From Calycina herbarum (Eukaryota; Ascomycota; Leotiomycetes; Helotiales; Pezizellaceae), in assembly GCA_001414485.1 (NCBI GenBank), contig LLEY01000107.1:150195-214194 (forward strand): a stretch of 64,000 bases of DNA, read 5' to 3'. The translations under genes and the position numbers were made by a program. Of the stretch, positions 52,995 through 63,720 are shown piece by piece (positions within the stretch are counted from its first letter, which is position 1; the number at the start of each line of letters is the position of its first letter). The notes beneath the pieces were generated by a model that was given only the letters and a program-made list of their open reading frames with translations, was not told where the DNA came from and ran no database searches.

Positions 52995-55879
52995 ATGAAC
53001 CCCCCAACTTTCATCCCGATCACGATCGCATCGCAGCCCTTGCCGCCTTCACAGGCATTCATTGACCAATGTTGTGCGGAGGCTCAGAGCTTCCCCGATG
53101 GAGAAGGGTTGTTGCTCTCCGCGCGGCAAATCCTCTTACTAAACCACCTCCATCATACATTGAAGGCTCAAAAGTCAAATGGGAAACGTGGGAAACGTGG
53201 TGCTTTCGTACCCCATGATGGCCGTATTCTGACAGCCTACTGGCATTTCTCCAGGCGGAACATCACATTGCAGCAGGCCTATGCACATGGCTTCACGAGT
53301 CTCACAGATATTCCAGAATGGAATCCATACCGCTCTAAAGATCCAATACGCTCTGTACCAAAGCCCTCCCAGATTAAGTTAGCAAACACAATGGCTGCGC
53401 AGGTCAGTGTTCGCCCTGATTGGGTCCCTCCTCCTCCACCAGCAGCCCTTCCTCTTCCGCCTCCTCCTCCTCCTCCACCACCGCCACCAGCAGCATCGAC
53501 ATCGGCACTCCCAGCAGACTCTTCTTCGGCTGGTACCAGCTCCGATCTCCGAGAAACGGCGCGACAGTCACGTCGACGACCTAATAATCGCATCGGCCAC
53601 CCCAATCGTCCAGAACCTTCTCATCAACAACAACAAGTCACAGCACCAACCGCCAACATGGCGACGGATCGCAACACCAACAAAGGCAATGCTGGCCGCA
53701 GCAAGGGCAAGACTTCTAGCAAGAACAACAACCTTGTACTTGATGACTTTCGTGAAGCTGAAGGTGAGTACAATGAAGAGTCGCGCGTCGAGTCAGCCAC
53801 CCGCCGTCGCCAACAACCTCGACCTTCCGCCTTTGCCATCGCCTTAGCTGCACCTGCTGTTCGTGCTGTCCGTCCAAAGCGAGAGCGTGATGCACCATCG
53901 AGCTCCCCGGTGTCTATTGATGAAGAGGAATATGAACCTGCTCCGCAACGTCGCCGCCGCCGCAAGAGTGAAGTCTCTGGCCGACGCAAGGCTGTGGTCG
54001 TTGATGAGGATGAGATGGATATAGATTCAGGCAAGCTACCACTTCACCAAATCAACAATAACGAGGCTAACAACTACGATAGATGAGGATGACCGTGGAG
54101 CTGAAGTCGTAAGCAGCGGCAAGGCTAGTGATCTTCCGGGAGAACGCTTCTTCAACACACACGCCCACCCACGCGATCGCGGTAAGGCTTGCCTTCAACC
54201 TTTCTCATTGATCTACTCATCGACTAACGATAGAACAGATTACCAGGGCAGTGACCTTCAAGAACGTCTTGAGCAACCTGTTCATCTGACCCAACCATTT
54301 CGAGCTAATATTGGTCTGTATTTCGGTGAACCTCCCGGAGCCAGAGTAGCACAGGCCACTCCTTCTGCCGCAAGAGCTGCGAATCCTGCCTCAAGTATTC
54401 GATCGCATTCTTATGATCCTGGTCTTCAATTCTCAACTCCCGCCATATTCGCACAATATAAGAATGATCAATATCGCAACCGTACTTGCCGTACAACTAT
54501 TCCAGATTTCGAGCAGGAGGAGGCCGAGATGATCGAGTACGAACGCGCGACTATAGCAAGACAGCAAGCAAAGGCGAATATGACGGCAACCGAGTATCAA
54601 CGTACCACGGCGAAACAAACCGGTATGCCTGCACCAAAGAACTTTTCTCCACATATTTCCACGCCATTCCTGCCAGACCGAGAGTCCGCTCAATACGCCC
54701 TCGAACATGATTACTGTGGTGTTCCAACGCATCGTTTGCCCGCCGAGCTTAGAGTTCATGCCCAACCAACACAGTTCCAAAAGTGGAAGGACCACAGCAA
54801 GGAGAAACTGGCGAAAGGAAATACACCAGGCTGGCTCCAAGGAAATGGCTATGCTGAGACATACACGGAAGAACGTTCGTCTACATCACCTGGTGGTTCT
54901 AGTGCAGTTGCAACTCCATCTCAAAGCAGTGATCAAGCAGTCGCTACTCCATCTACAGGTGGTGATGAGGAGGTTTCCGGTATATCCAACGCCAATACCG
55001 AAGCAGGTAACACTGCCACATCCAATCAGCCTGCCAAAACAACTGCACTTACACCAGAGGAAGTTCGCGCTGCACTAGAGTCTGCTCCACACAATCCGGC
55101 CGAAATGAAGTTTTACGAGAGAATCCCAGGAATTCGAACCCCCGTCCTCGGACATGGTAGCCCCGTTATCAAACCAGTAAGTGAAGTGCGATTTCCCTTT
55201 AATTTAACTCCTTTTCTTGATAGTCGGGAGAAAGTTTTCTTACTTCGGCCCCTAAAACAACGAGAATAAAACATATGCTAATTCATGACAGTACGGTAGC
55301 CATGTTGTTTGCGACAGTATGCTCTGGCGCGTCGATCGAGCTATCAGGAATCACCCAAACTTCCAGTTGATCAAGTCAAAGATGCGTGACCAAGCGACTC
55401 CAGAGGTTCCCAACATCATCCTTTACAAGGCCATGTGGTTCTCCGCTCACAACACGAAGGAGATTCGAGAAAGCCGTGACTTCGTCCCCAAAGTTCCAAA
55501 GATGTCTCTCGATCGTTGGGCTGGAGTGAACCACTTAGCTTGCTACTTCACCACCGTTGAGAAATTCACCATCTCCAACGTCCTCGAGTTCATTACCAAT
55601 GCCTATCACTTTTATCCCCACAAGGTCAAAGGAGAGGATGAGTTGCATGCTGAGCTTGTCGTTGTCCCCGAATCAGTCAGATTGCGATGGAAGCGTGACT
55701 GTGGAAATGGAAAGCAGGATGAGACTGTTACCAGAGCTCTGGAGTTCCGATGGCGCCATGACGTCGAGGATATTCAAGCCGATACCTTTGTGTATGGAAC
55801 ACTTATCATTGAGTTCGGCGTTCGCAATATCAACGAGAGTGAGAGGCCACAACTATTGAGCTCGAGCAATGAGCATTGA
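52995..55879 (+). CDS. Large proline-rich, basic protein of unknown family (four exons)
   Basis: Four exons are consistent in phase: 52995-54030, 54083-54181, 54239-55176 and 55292-55879. The product is 886 aa. The first intron is GC-AG (GCAAGC ... CTAAC ... ATAG, 52 nt) and the others are GT-AG (57 and 115 nt). The N-terminal 110 residues are folded-looking (ARQILLLNHLHHTLKAQKSN, GRILTAYWHFSRRNI). A poly-Pro tract follows (around residue 150). Next is a Ser/Arg/Gln-rich basic part with nuclear-localisation-like clusters (RRRRRKSEVSGRRK) and an acidic patch (VDEDEMDID). The middle is polar. The C-terminal 190 residues look folded (MLWRVDRAIRNHPNFQLIKS, WAGVNHLACYFTTVEKF, EFRWRHDVEDIQADTFVYGT). 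I recognise no domain. It is probably nuclear. Start ATG context is CACCATGA. It is flanked on both sides by degenerate tandem repeats. Confidence 0.75.
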
Positions 55880-56339
55880 GAGGCTTGAGAACATGTATTG
55901 ATTTGCTTCGTGGAGTTTTTGAGGTGTCTTTTATACGATTACGGAGGCGTGGGCCTGAACGTTGCTTTCCGAGAGGCAGACAGTGAGTATTTTCGGAAGG
56001 AGTACGCTATCACGGTGTACGATATCATGGAAGGTCTTTTACGATGGATGTGTGACGCGTTATGAGTTTGCCAGAATTTGACAGTTGACTATCGCCTGGA
56101 TCTTGAAAGTCAACTGTGGCACGGATTTCTTGAACGTTGATTATCGCCTGGATCTGACTATTGCGTTGGTTTGTCTTCTGTTTAGAATATTGTACTAGTA
56201 CCAGGATACCCTGAAGTTGTTGTGGTCCGTTCCTGACCACGTTTCGTAAGCTGAGTACAGCCATGAAAATTGAGAAAACTACAAAAACAACTTTTGCTTT
56301 CAACTTTTGAAGTGACTAAATACGTGATTCTCACAGCCT

Positions 56340-56590
56340 TCTCACATAACCATTCTTATTACCCTAACTTTCTGGGAGAATGAGGCTCAATTATCCTACT
56401 CGTTTCGAACAATACTCTCAATTCTCCTAAGCTTCTCGCACAATATCCCACATTCTCCTAAACCGACTCGCACAATCGGTCTTGTTATCCAAGTCTTCTC
56501 GTACATTGAGCTCTCATTAATCTATTCGTTTTGGATAATGATTTTGATTCTCCTAAACTTCTCGGAAAATTCCCCTTGATTCTCCCAAAG
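56340..56590. repeat. Degenerate tandem repeat, period about 32 bp
   Basis: About seven to eight diverged units of the form ATTCTCCTAAGCTTCTCGCA-CAAT plus about eight variable bases lie head to tail. The clearest members begin near 56428 (CAATTCTCCTAAGCTTCTCG), 56460, 56492, 56524 and 56556. The 5' members read AATTATCCTACTCGTTTCGA. No coding frame spans them. It lies just downstream of the large proline-rich gene. Confidence 0.6.
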
Positions 56591-57529
56591 GGTATGGAAC
56601 AACGGAGGGAAAAAAACAGAATACTTGAAAGTTGTCAGACAGGAGATACTTCACAAAATGTTGAACTATGATATCTCACTATTTTAATTACGCAAGTTCG
56701 CTGGTTGAAAGCCATATCAACAGAAGAAGTAATGGAAATGCTCAAGTGTCAGTTAATATTCAATGTAACTTAAACGAGCTAGGATAATGAAACCAAGTAT
56801 TCCACCTTAGACTTCCATTCGCCTCTCCTCCTGGGGCCTTTCCAGTAGTTGATTGCATTGTTCAACCTCTTCTTGGATAATATCTTTGATTACATACACT
56901 TGGAGGGAAAAGTTAAACACTGCTACGCGTATAACCACTTTATTCAACCACATAATTAGTTCAGCTTTCTATTTTCTCAAGAGAATTTGAATTGCTCCAA
57001 AACTATCGTGAAAACAACTGTTATTTGTTACGAGGAGGTTCTTTGTCTTCGCAGATAGACATCACCCTTTCCTTTCCCCCCTTGCCTGGGCAGCCATCTC
57101 CTTCTTCTCGATCATTTGGTGAAGACTTATATCCAATATCATTTACAAATACCCTGTCGGATTTCCAGTCCAGTTCCAAAATTATACTTTTTATTAAATT
57201 CGATCGAGAAGTCAGCAGCATGTCATCAAAACCCGAAGTACATGCTATCAACAATTCGACTCTGAAAAAGGGCATGGTCCAAAGTCCTCTGACGCCTGGG
57301 AGATTTGCTGTGAATGTGAACTCCCTTGATCAAAGTTTCTTATCTCGCTTCTTCAATTCAAGAACTATCTTGTGTTAATAAGGGGGGTAGGGGGAACTTA
57401 CGTAGTTTTCAAACAACAAGCAACAAGTTATAGGTATGACCCCGGAATGCCCTCGAGCAAACCCAAATACACAAGCAAAGAAAAGGCATGGGCGAAACAC
57501 GTGACTCCTTTCTGGCCCCCAAATTTTCT

Positions 57530-57770
57530 TGTGGCTTACTCTTGGCTCAGCCGTGGATTACTCATGGGTTACTCGTGGGTTATCTGCAGGTTACTCGATG
57601 TTGGGCGGCTTACTCAATTTTTGATAGCTTACTGGTATTTGTGTAGCTTACCCGCAACTCCGCTTTTAGCCCCCAAACTTGGCACTGGCTTACTCGTCAG
57701 TTGTTGGTTTACTGGTGGGCTACTGGTGAGCTACTCGCCGTCTGTTAGCTTACTCGCATCTCTTCTTCGC
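57530..57770. repeat. Short-word repeat, GGCTTACTCG-like
   Basis: A 10-20 nt unit of the form (G)GGCTTACTCGTGGG recurs about a dozen times with variation. Examples are GGCTTACTCTTGG, GGATTACTCATGG, GGTTACTCGTGGG, AGCTTACTGG, GGTTTACTGGTGGGC and GAGCTACTCG. Because the unit has no in-frame stop, a 158-codon frame (57372-57848) spans it. That frame is judged repeat-derived, not a gene. Confidence 0.55.
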
Positions 57771-58234
57771 CTATCACTTTGGGATTTAGTAAATTTTGAT
57801 CTCGGACTGTCATCGGAAAACCCGGGTAAGGTCCAAGTCTATTCGTAGGTCACCCACCAATTGCAAGAGTTTTCTATACGGCTATTTGCAGGTCATCTAC
57901 CGATAGTAAGATCTTGTAGAAAAGTTACAAAATATTACTTTACACGAATTGATTTTGGTAATCTGTTGATCGTGAGGATTCAACAATATTCTCTTCTCAG
58001 TCTATTTACAGGTAACCCGAGAATCGCAAAGTATCGAATCTATTGACTCTATTTGCAGTGTAACATACTAATGGCGAGGTTTTAAAATTGAGTTTTGGGA
58101 GCTGTCTGATAGTTTACAAGGGAATGACATCTGAAGTTCTCGCGGTCGAAATTGAGCTCAAGAGGACTCATCCCCACAGGCGACGAGCCTCAAAATCGTT
58201 CCTTCCCTCTCTCCCCTCTCTTCCTTCTTGCATC

Positions 58235-58400
58235 GACATGCCCTCGTGACAACCCAACTATGACGAAGACAGGCGCGTGCCCAGGTGTCGCAATTGAAAA
58301 TGGAAGGCACGACCTGGTCACCCTCAGAGTACAACCCCATCCCCCTCTCCATCCATATATATGCTTTCTTGTCGTTGAAAACGAATCGCGGGGGTGAGGA
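58235..58400. repeat. Diverged dispersed repeat, copy B
   Basis: Related to 3360-3515 (see that entry): same order of GGAAGGCACG, a CCCTC/CCCCC tract, CATATATA and GAAAACGAATCGCGGGGG (58377-58394). Same orientation, about 55 kb away. Confidence 0.55.
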
Positions 58401-58639
58401 TTTCTGGCGCAGCTCTGTGCTCACCACCTGACATCACCACTTATTAAGCCCTTGAAGGAAATTACAAAGACTAGATAAAAATTCTGGAGGATCTCCCGGT
58501 TAATAATTCCTCTCTGTTTCGAGAAATGTAGTTTTTTGATCTGTGGTCGAGGTTTGATTCTATGGTATCTCTATGTGCTAAATTCGACGATTCAGCCGTA
58601 AGAATTAACCTCTGTATACTGCAGTGTGAGCAAGGAATA

Positions 58640-58763
58640 CTCAGGTACTCAAGTAGTACTCAGAGTAGTGTGAGTAGAGTAGAGTAGAGTAGTACTTAAA
58701 TTTCAGTTGAGTAGAGTAGAGTAGTTACTTATGACTACTTAAGTAGTACTCTGAGTAGTATAC
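58640..58763. repeat. GTAGA/GTACT simple repeat with inverted symmetry
   Basis: Low-complexity tract with GTAGAGTAGAGTAGAG runs (58673-58692 and 58711-58722). It is bordered by ACTCAAGTAGTACTCAGAGTAG and ACTTAAGTAGTACTCTGAGTAG. The latter two are near-direct repeats with an internal AGTACT palindrome. It abuts the LTR at 58764. Confidence 0.6.
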
Positions 58764-59057
58764 TGTGATGGAACCATCAGGAATTGATCGGAATGATCGG
58801 AATGATCGGAATTGGAATTGCCGAGTCTACGTGCCGAATGGGATACGATACGGATGTTGTTTCAGGATTTGGAATAGCCAGATGGCTTTCGGACTTACTA
58901 TTGTCCGAGCCTCTTGTAAATAGCTGCCTCCTCTCTATCGGGAAAGACCAATTTGGTCTTTTCCTTCGTATCAGAGCCTAGTATCCGTACATGCAATTCT
59001 ATTTGAACGCACTCCCATATGCCTCTTCCATAGTAGTGTCCGGTTCGTGCCGTTACA
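58764..59057. mobile_element. Solo LTR with 5-bp target duplication (TATAC)
   Basis: 294 bp, beginning TGTGATGG and ending GCCGTTACA, so it has TG...CA termini. TATAC lies immediately before (58759-58763) and immediately after it (59058-59062), a perfect target-site duplication. This identifies a solo LTR left by recombination. It contains a palindrome AAAGACCAATTTGGTCTTT and a GTATCAGAGCC motif. It aligns along its length to 63440-63720, with strongest identity in the second half. The LTR itself is not AT-biased. Confidence 0.75.
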
Positions 59058-59062
59058 TATAC

Positions 59063-61180
59063 TATAAATAGAAATAAATAACTAAAGTATAAAGTAGTTA
59101 TCTTTAAAGTCTATATCTTTATCCTTCTCTCTCTTCTTTCTTTCTTCTTTAGTCTCTTCTTCTAGATAAAGGCCCTAGCTTTTTAGACTAATTATAGCCT
59201 TATTAGTAGGTAGATTAGTATTTAGAAGTGTTATTTTTAAGCTAGATAAATAATAGTATATATATATTATTAGATGTTTAAGAAGAAGGATTACTTATAA
59301 CTTATATTCCTTCTTTAAATGTTTCTTTAAATCTATTATAAATTTAGAAGAAAGACAGATTCTAAGAAGACTCTCTATTTTTACTCTAGGATATAAGATT
59401 AAAGCTATATATAAAGCTCTATTCTTAGATTCTATAACTCTGTTCTTAGGATAGTACTTTCTTAGCTTAGCTTTACCTTTATTAAGAGCGTTTATAAAGA
59501 TCTTTTATCTTCTTTAAGAGTTAGTTATATATATATAACGTGGTATACTAGAACCTTGTAATTATTAAGACCTTGTAAATTTTTTCCCACTCTACTACTT
59601 TAAAATATAATAAAACTACTATAATATATTAAATTAATTAAAACTACTTAGAATCTGATAAACTAGATATATCTATAACTTCTTAACACGTCTACGTATT
59701 ATAACCAGTTTTTCTATAAGTGTTATAACGTCGCCGAGTCGTTTATCCTTCATCTTCTCTACTCTCTCTAGAGCGCTTATTACGTCGAACCTGCTCCTTT
59801 GTATTCTTCTAGGCTAATCCGTTCTATATATCCTCTATAGTAAGTGTATCTCCTTCTTAGACACAGGTATTTTTAGCCCTCCGACGTTTGCTAAGAGCTT
59901 TATTTACTATTCGAAGTATACAGACCTAGGCTAATAAAAGAGTTATCTTATAGACTAATCGCTCTATACCTTTTACTAACAAAGCGATTGTCTAGAAAAT
60001 AGGTATTAGCGAGCTTCCTTAGTAACGAGTAATACGATCCTTAATAAGAGTTGATTATAAAAGAGCTTTAGAAGGGTTATAAGGAGTCTAGGAGACCTAA
60101 GAGGTAGCGTCGACAGAGGGGGGTCTAGTAGGTATAGGAGTCTATAACTTGATATTAAGCTTTAAGATTATAGTCTAGGGTTCTAGAGGTACTAGATGTA
60201 ACGAAACTCAAACGAACTAAACAAAGATGACTAAGTCTCGAAGGTTGGTATATAGTAAGAAGTATAAATACGCCGAGTTGTTTACTTAGAAGTAAACTCG
60301 TTACTTATATTAAAGATGTCAAATAAGATAATAAGATTAATAACTAAAGTTAAACACGAAGCTCCTATCTAATAGTAGACGTGCTAGTCTTATATAGAAC
60401 CTTCGTTTATGTTTAGAGTCCTCCTTAGTAGGAGTCTTAAAAATAGAGTCCGACTCTATTTCTAAGGCTCCTTAAAACTAGACTCTATTACCTAACTGCT
60501 CTAACTAAGTTATATAATATAACTATAATAAGATCCTTAAGATTATATACTCTATTATATCTAATCCTTTCCTCCTTCTAGGGTTATAATAGTACTTGTC
60601 CTATTAAGGCGTCGCCTAGACTTTACTTTATCATATACTAGTACGTAATTTATAACACTATCCCCTTCTTAGCCTAGTATGTCTCTATACTAGAATTCTA
60701 ACCTAAATATATTTATTAGTAAGACATTAACCTTTCTTTATATATAAACATATCCTCCTTATATACTAAACGAAAAGAGCGTTTAGCTCTTACTATATAG
60801 ATCGAATCTATATAATATCTAGCTAAGACTTATTCTTTCTATTATAAATAATCCCGTTAATACTTTCTAGAGCTTTCTAGATCCTCTTACTATTCTAAGT
60901 ATATCTGGTTAAAAAGGTCCTATAATAGTCCTAGCTATCTTATTATTCCTATCCCTAGGCCTTAAAAACCTATATACCGGTTTTTCTTTAAGCCTATACG
61001 TAAACGATTCCCTATTACTCTTCTAAGTCCTCCTCTCTCGAGTCCTCCTCCCGAGTCCTCTTCTACTTAGTTTCCTACCTTTAAGATAGCTTCCTTTATT
61101 AAATAGGTACTTTCTAATAATATATCTCTATCTAACCCTAGTCCTAAGTTTTAAGTAGCCCTAGGTTTTACTAGTAGAAC
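59063..61180. mobile_element. AT-rich RIP-like transposon remnant containing a decayed pogo-type transposase
   Basis: Very AT-rich sequence with almost no CpG-containing words and stops in every frame, as left by repeat-induced point mutation. On the minus strand, about 60080-59690, the translation still shows the C-terminal region of fungal pogo/Fot1-type DDE transposases. It reads NKALSKRRRAKNTCV, then a TLTIED-like element and KEQVRRNKRSRE followed by a basic RRR tail, interrupted by stop codons. The rest of the stretch is too damaged to assign. No intact inverted repeats were found. Confidence 0.55.
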
Positions 61181-63439
61181 TTCTAAAGTTCCTCTAAATA
61201 ATAATTAAGGTTGCCTTTTAATTCCTATATATTCTCTAAGTATAAGTAATCTAACTATTTAATTAAATACCTAATCTTACCTCTAATAATCTTATAGTTA
61301 AAGATTTACTCGACTTTATATTCAGTATTTAGATTAACTAGTTGAATTTCTATAACTAGAGCTAGTAGTGCTTCTAGTAGTGCTAGTTTAAGTAAGGATA
61401 TATAGAATACTAGATAGATGTTTATTATCCTTAGTAGTACTAATTTATAATTTAAAGGTCCTTTAACGTATTTAATTTTAAATAGTCTAAGTTTTTTATA
61501 ATCTAGTTTATTACTTAGTCTTTTTATATCGATGTTTTTCTATACTAAATAGACTTTATCCCTCTCTTTTAGTATTAGCTCCTAACTACGTCGTTTATTA
61601 TAGTAGTATATATTTCTCTCTACTATAAATTATAGGTCCTCTATAAGTTCCTTATATAGACTCTTAATTTTCAAGACCTAAACACGAGTAAGTTAGTTAT
61701 TAATAGTCGTAGATAGTAGTTCTTAATATACTATTAATTTATATCTAAAATTAGCGTAGAATAGTGTAACAAGTGTTATTTCTATTACTAAACTATTATA
61801 AGTAAACTATGCTAAGAGTAGTAGTTCTACCTAGTTGTCTTACTAGTAGTTTATATAGTAATAAAGGTATATTTTAACTACTTAATTTATCTATTTATTT
61901 CCTCTATTTATTTAAGAGTAGAAAGCTATAGAAAGCTTTCTTTTTATATCTAATCGTTTTATAAGAGCGATCTAAAATTTTAAGATAAAGAGCTTGTCTC
62001 TGTTTAAGAGTATCTCTTTAAGTAGTCTATATCTTAAGACTACTTCTCTAAGGAATATAAATACTAATTCCTTAGCTATGCTTAACTCTATATATACTAT
62101 AAGAATTATATACTTTATAAGTCGTTCTATAATAACTAGGATTATATTATATTTAACTCCTATTATTAGGTCTTTAGATTTTAGTAGTTTAATAATAAAA
62201 TCTATAGATATTGATTTCTAAGGTATTTATAGTATTAGAGTAGTATTTATTTATCTATAAGGAGTATAGTAGGAAGCCTTGTTTTAGGTATAGGTATTAT
62301 ATTCTACTATTACTTCCTTAACTATTATAGATAACCGATTAATATAGTAGTATTATCTTATTCTTTAAAGAGTTCTACGAATTCCTTAGTAACCGTAAGT
62401 AAGCGTAGTATAGTATTCCTATACGAACTCCTTTATATATAAGCTAGGAACCTATAGTTTCTCTTTTATATACTAATTATAACCTTTATACCTGTTTTAA
62501 ATTTTATCTATCTAGATATCGTTTATCGCTACTATTTTATATATAGTAGGTACTAAGTCTCTATTCTTAAGAGTTTTTAAGATTATAATCTTTTTATACT
62601 CTTTATCTCTCTTATATCTAGGTTTCTAACTAAGAGTATTAGCTTAGGTATTTAACATTCCTTTTATATATTAAATAATAATATTAAATCCTCTTAATAT
62701 TTCTAACTATCTAGCTAATTATCTTATTATAAGTTCCTTAGTTATTGTAAATATCCTAAGATTCTTATAGTTAAATAAAACTATAACTAGGTGTTTTACT
62801 AACTATAAATAGATTCTCTAGTATTCTAAAGCTAATACTATAGTAAGTAATTCCTTATTAAAGATACTATAGTTTTATTATACTAGGTTAAATGTCTTAG
62901 AATAATATATAATAGGTATAAGTTTTCCTTTATTATTTAGCTATAGGTGAACTATACCTACTACTATGTCTAAGACATCTGTTTTAATTATATTAGACTT
63001 GTCTATATTAAAATCGTGTAGAATAGGTTTTTTTATAAACTTTACTTTAATTTTCTAAAAAGTATCCTCTACCTATTTATTCTATATAAATTTAATAGCT
63101 TTTTTAACTAGTCCTAACATTGGTTTAGTAATCTTTACATAGTCTTAAATAAATAGATAGTAAAAGTTTATAAATCTAAAGAAGAACTATACGTCTTTTA
63201 TATTCTCTAGTAATTTCTAGTTTAAGACGTCTTAGATCTTTACTAGATCTATTTCTATTTTCTCTAGGCTAAATACCTATTTTAGGAAAAGAGTTCGAGT
63301 TACTCTAAACTTATATTTTAAGAGTTTTAACTAAGAGTTTACTCTTATAAGTTATTATAAAACTTCTTTAATATATTCTTTATATTCTTCTTCTTTTTTT
63401 AAGAAGATTAAGATATTATCTAGGTAATATATTACTATT
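61180..63439 (-). mobile_element. Decayed Ty3/gypsy chromovirus pol (RT to chromodomain), RIP-like
   Basis: Minus-strand translation, with stops ignored, gives polyprotein landmarks in the correct order. YLDNILIF then EEEYKEYIKEVL lies near 63360-63420; this is the RT active-site strand, usually YLDD, so a G-to-A change. The integrase zinc-binding region is near 62270-62430 (LLTVTKEFVELFKE). The GPY-type integrase end is near 61430-61560 (KLDYKKLRLFKIKYVKGPLN, IINIYLVFYISLL). A chromodomain is near 61190-61330 (YKVE-IFNYKIIRGKIRYLIK, LDYLYLEN). Base composition is extremely AT-rich, and TAA/TAG stops replace expected Gln/Trp codons, as RIP produces. Gag, protease and the first half of RT are absent before the adjacent LTR. 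Confidence 0.75.
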
Positions 63440-63720
63440 TGTGATGGCCAGCTATTTATGGAATTGCCGAGCCATCGGAACAGCCAAGAATACGTGCCGA
63501 GTATGGTACGGCACAGATGGTTTCGGAATTGTCAGAGCCGGATCGGTACGGACTTTTGTTATTATCCGGCCCTCTTGTATATAGATGCCCTTACTCTCTC
63601 TTGAGGAAAGACCAATTTGGTCTTTTCCTTCGTATCAGAGCCTAGTATTCGGGTATGTCATTCTATCGAACGCACTTCCATATGCCTCTTTTGTAGTAGT
63701 ATCCGTTTCGTGCCGTTACA
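63440..63720. mobile_element. Second LTR copy (281 bp)
   Basis: Starts TGTGATGG and ends GCCGTTACA like the copy at 58764. It shares CTTTTCCTTCGTATCAGAGC, CATATGCCTCTT and TTCGTGCCGTTACA. No matching 5-bp flanks (CTATT before, TTAAA after). It is not RIP-biased, unlike the block to its left. It either inserted into the decayed chromovirus and later lost its right junction, or is the surviving 5' LTR of a rearranged minus-strand element. Confidence 0.7.

Larger units (their letters stand above)
55880..58763. other. Repeat-rich gene-poor region
   Basis: 2.9 kb without a supportable gene. Plus frames at 56992-57378 and 57372-57848 are low-complexity or repeat-derived. The region contains several repeat types listed separately. 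Confidence 0.5.

Noticed and set aside
53279..54034. Gly/Arg-rich minus-strand frames opposite the large proline-rich gene
   Set aside because: Mirror images of the poly-Pro and basic tracts of the sense gene.
57372..57848. 158-codon hydrophobic frame
   Set aside because: Created by an array of stop-free short repeats; no independent evidence of a gene.
58764..59057. Interpretation of GTATCAGAGCC inside the LTR as a tRNA primer-binding site
   Set aside because: It lies inside the repeated unit in both copies and the unit has its own TATAC target duplication, so it is part of the LTR rather than internal sequence.
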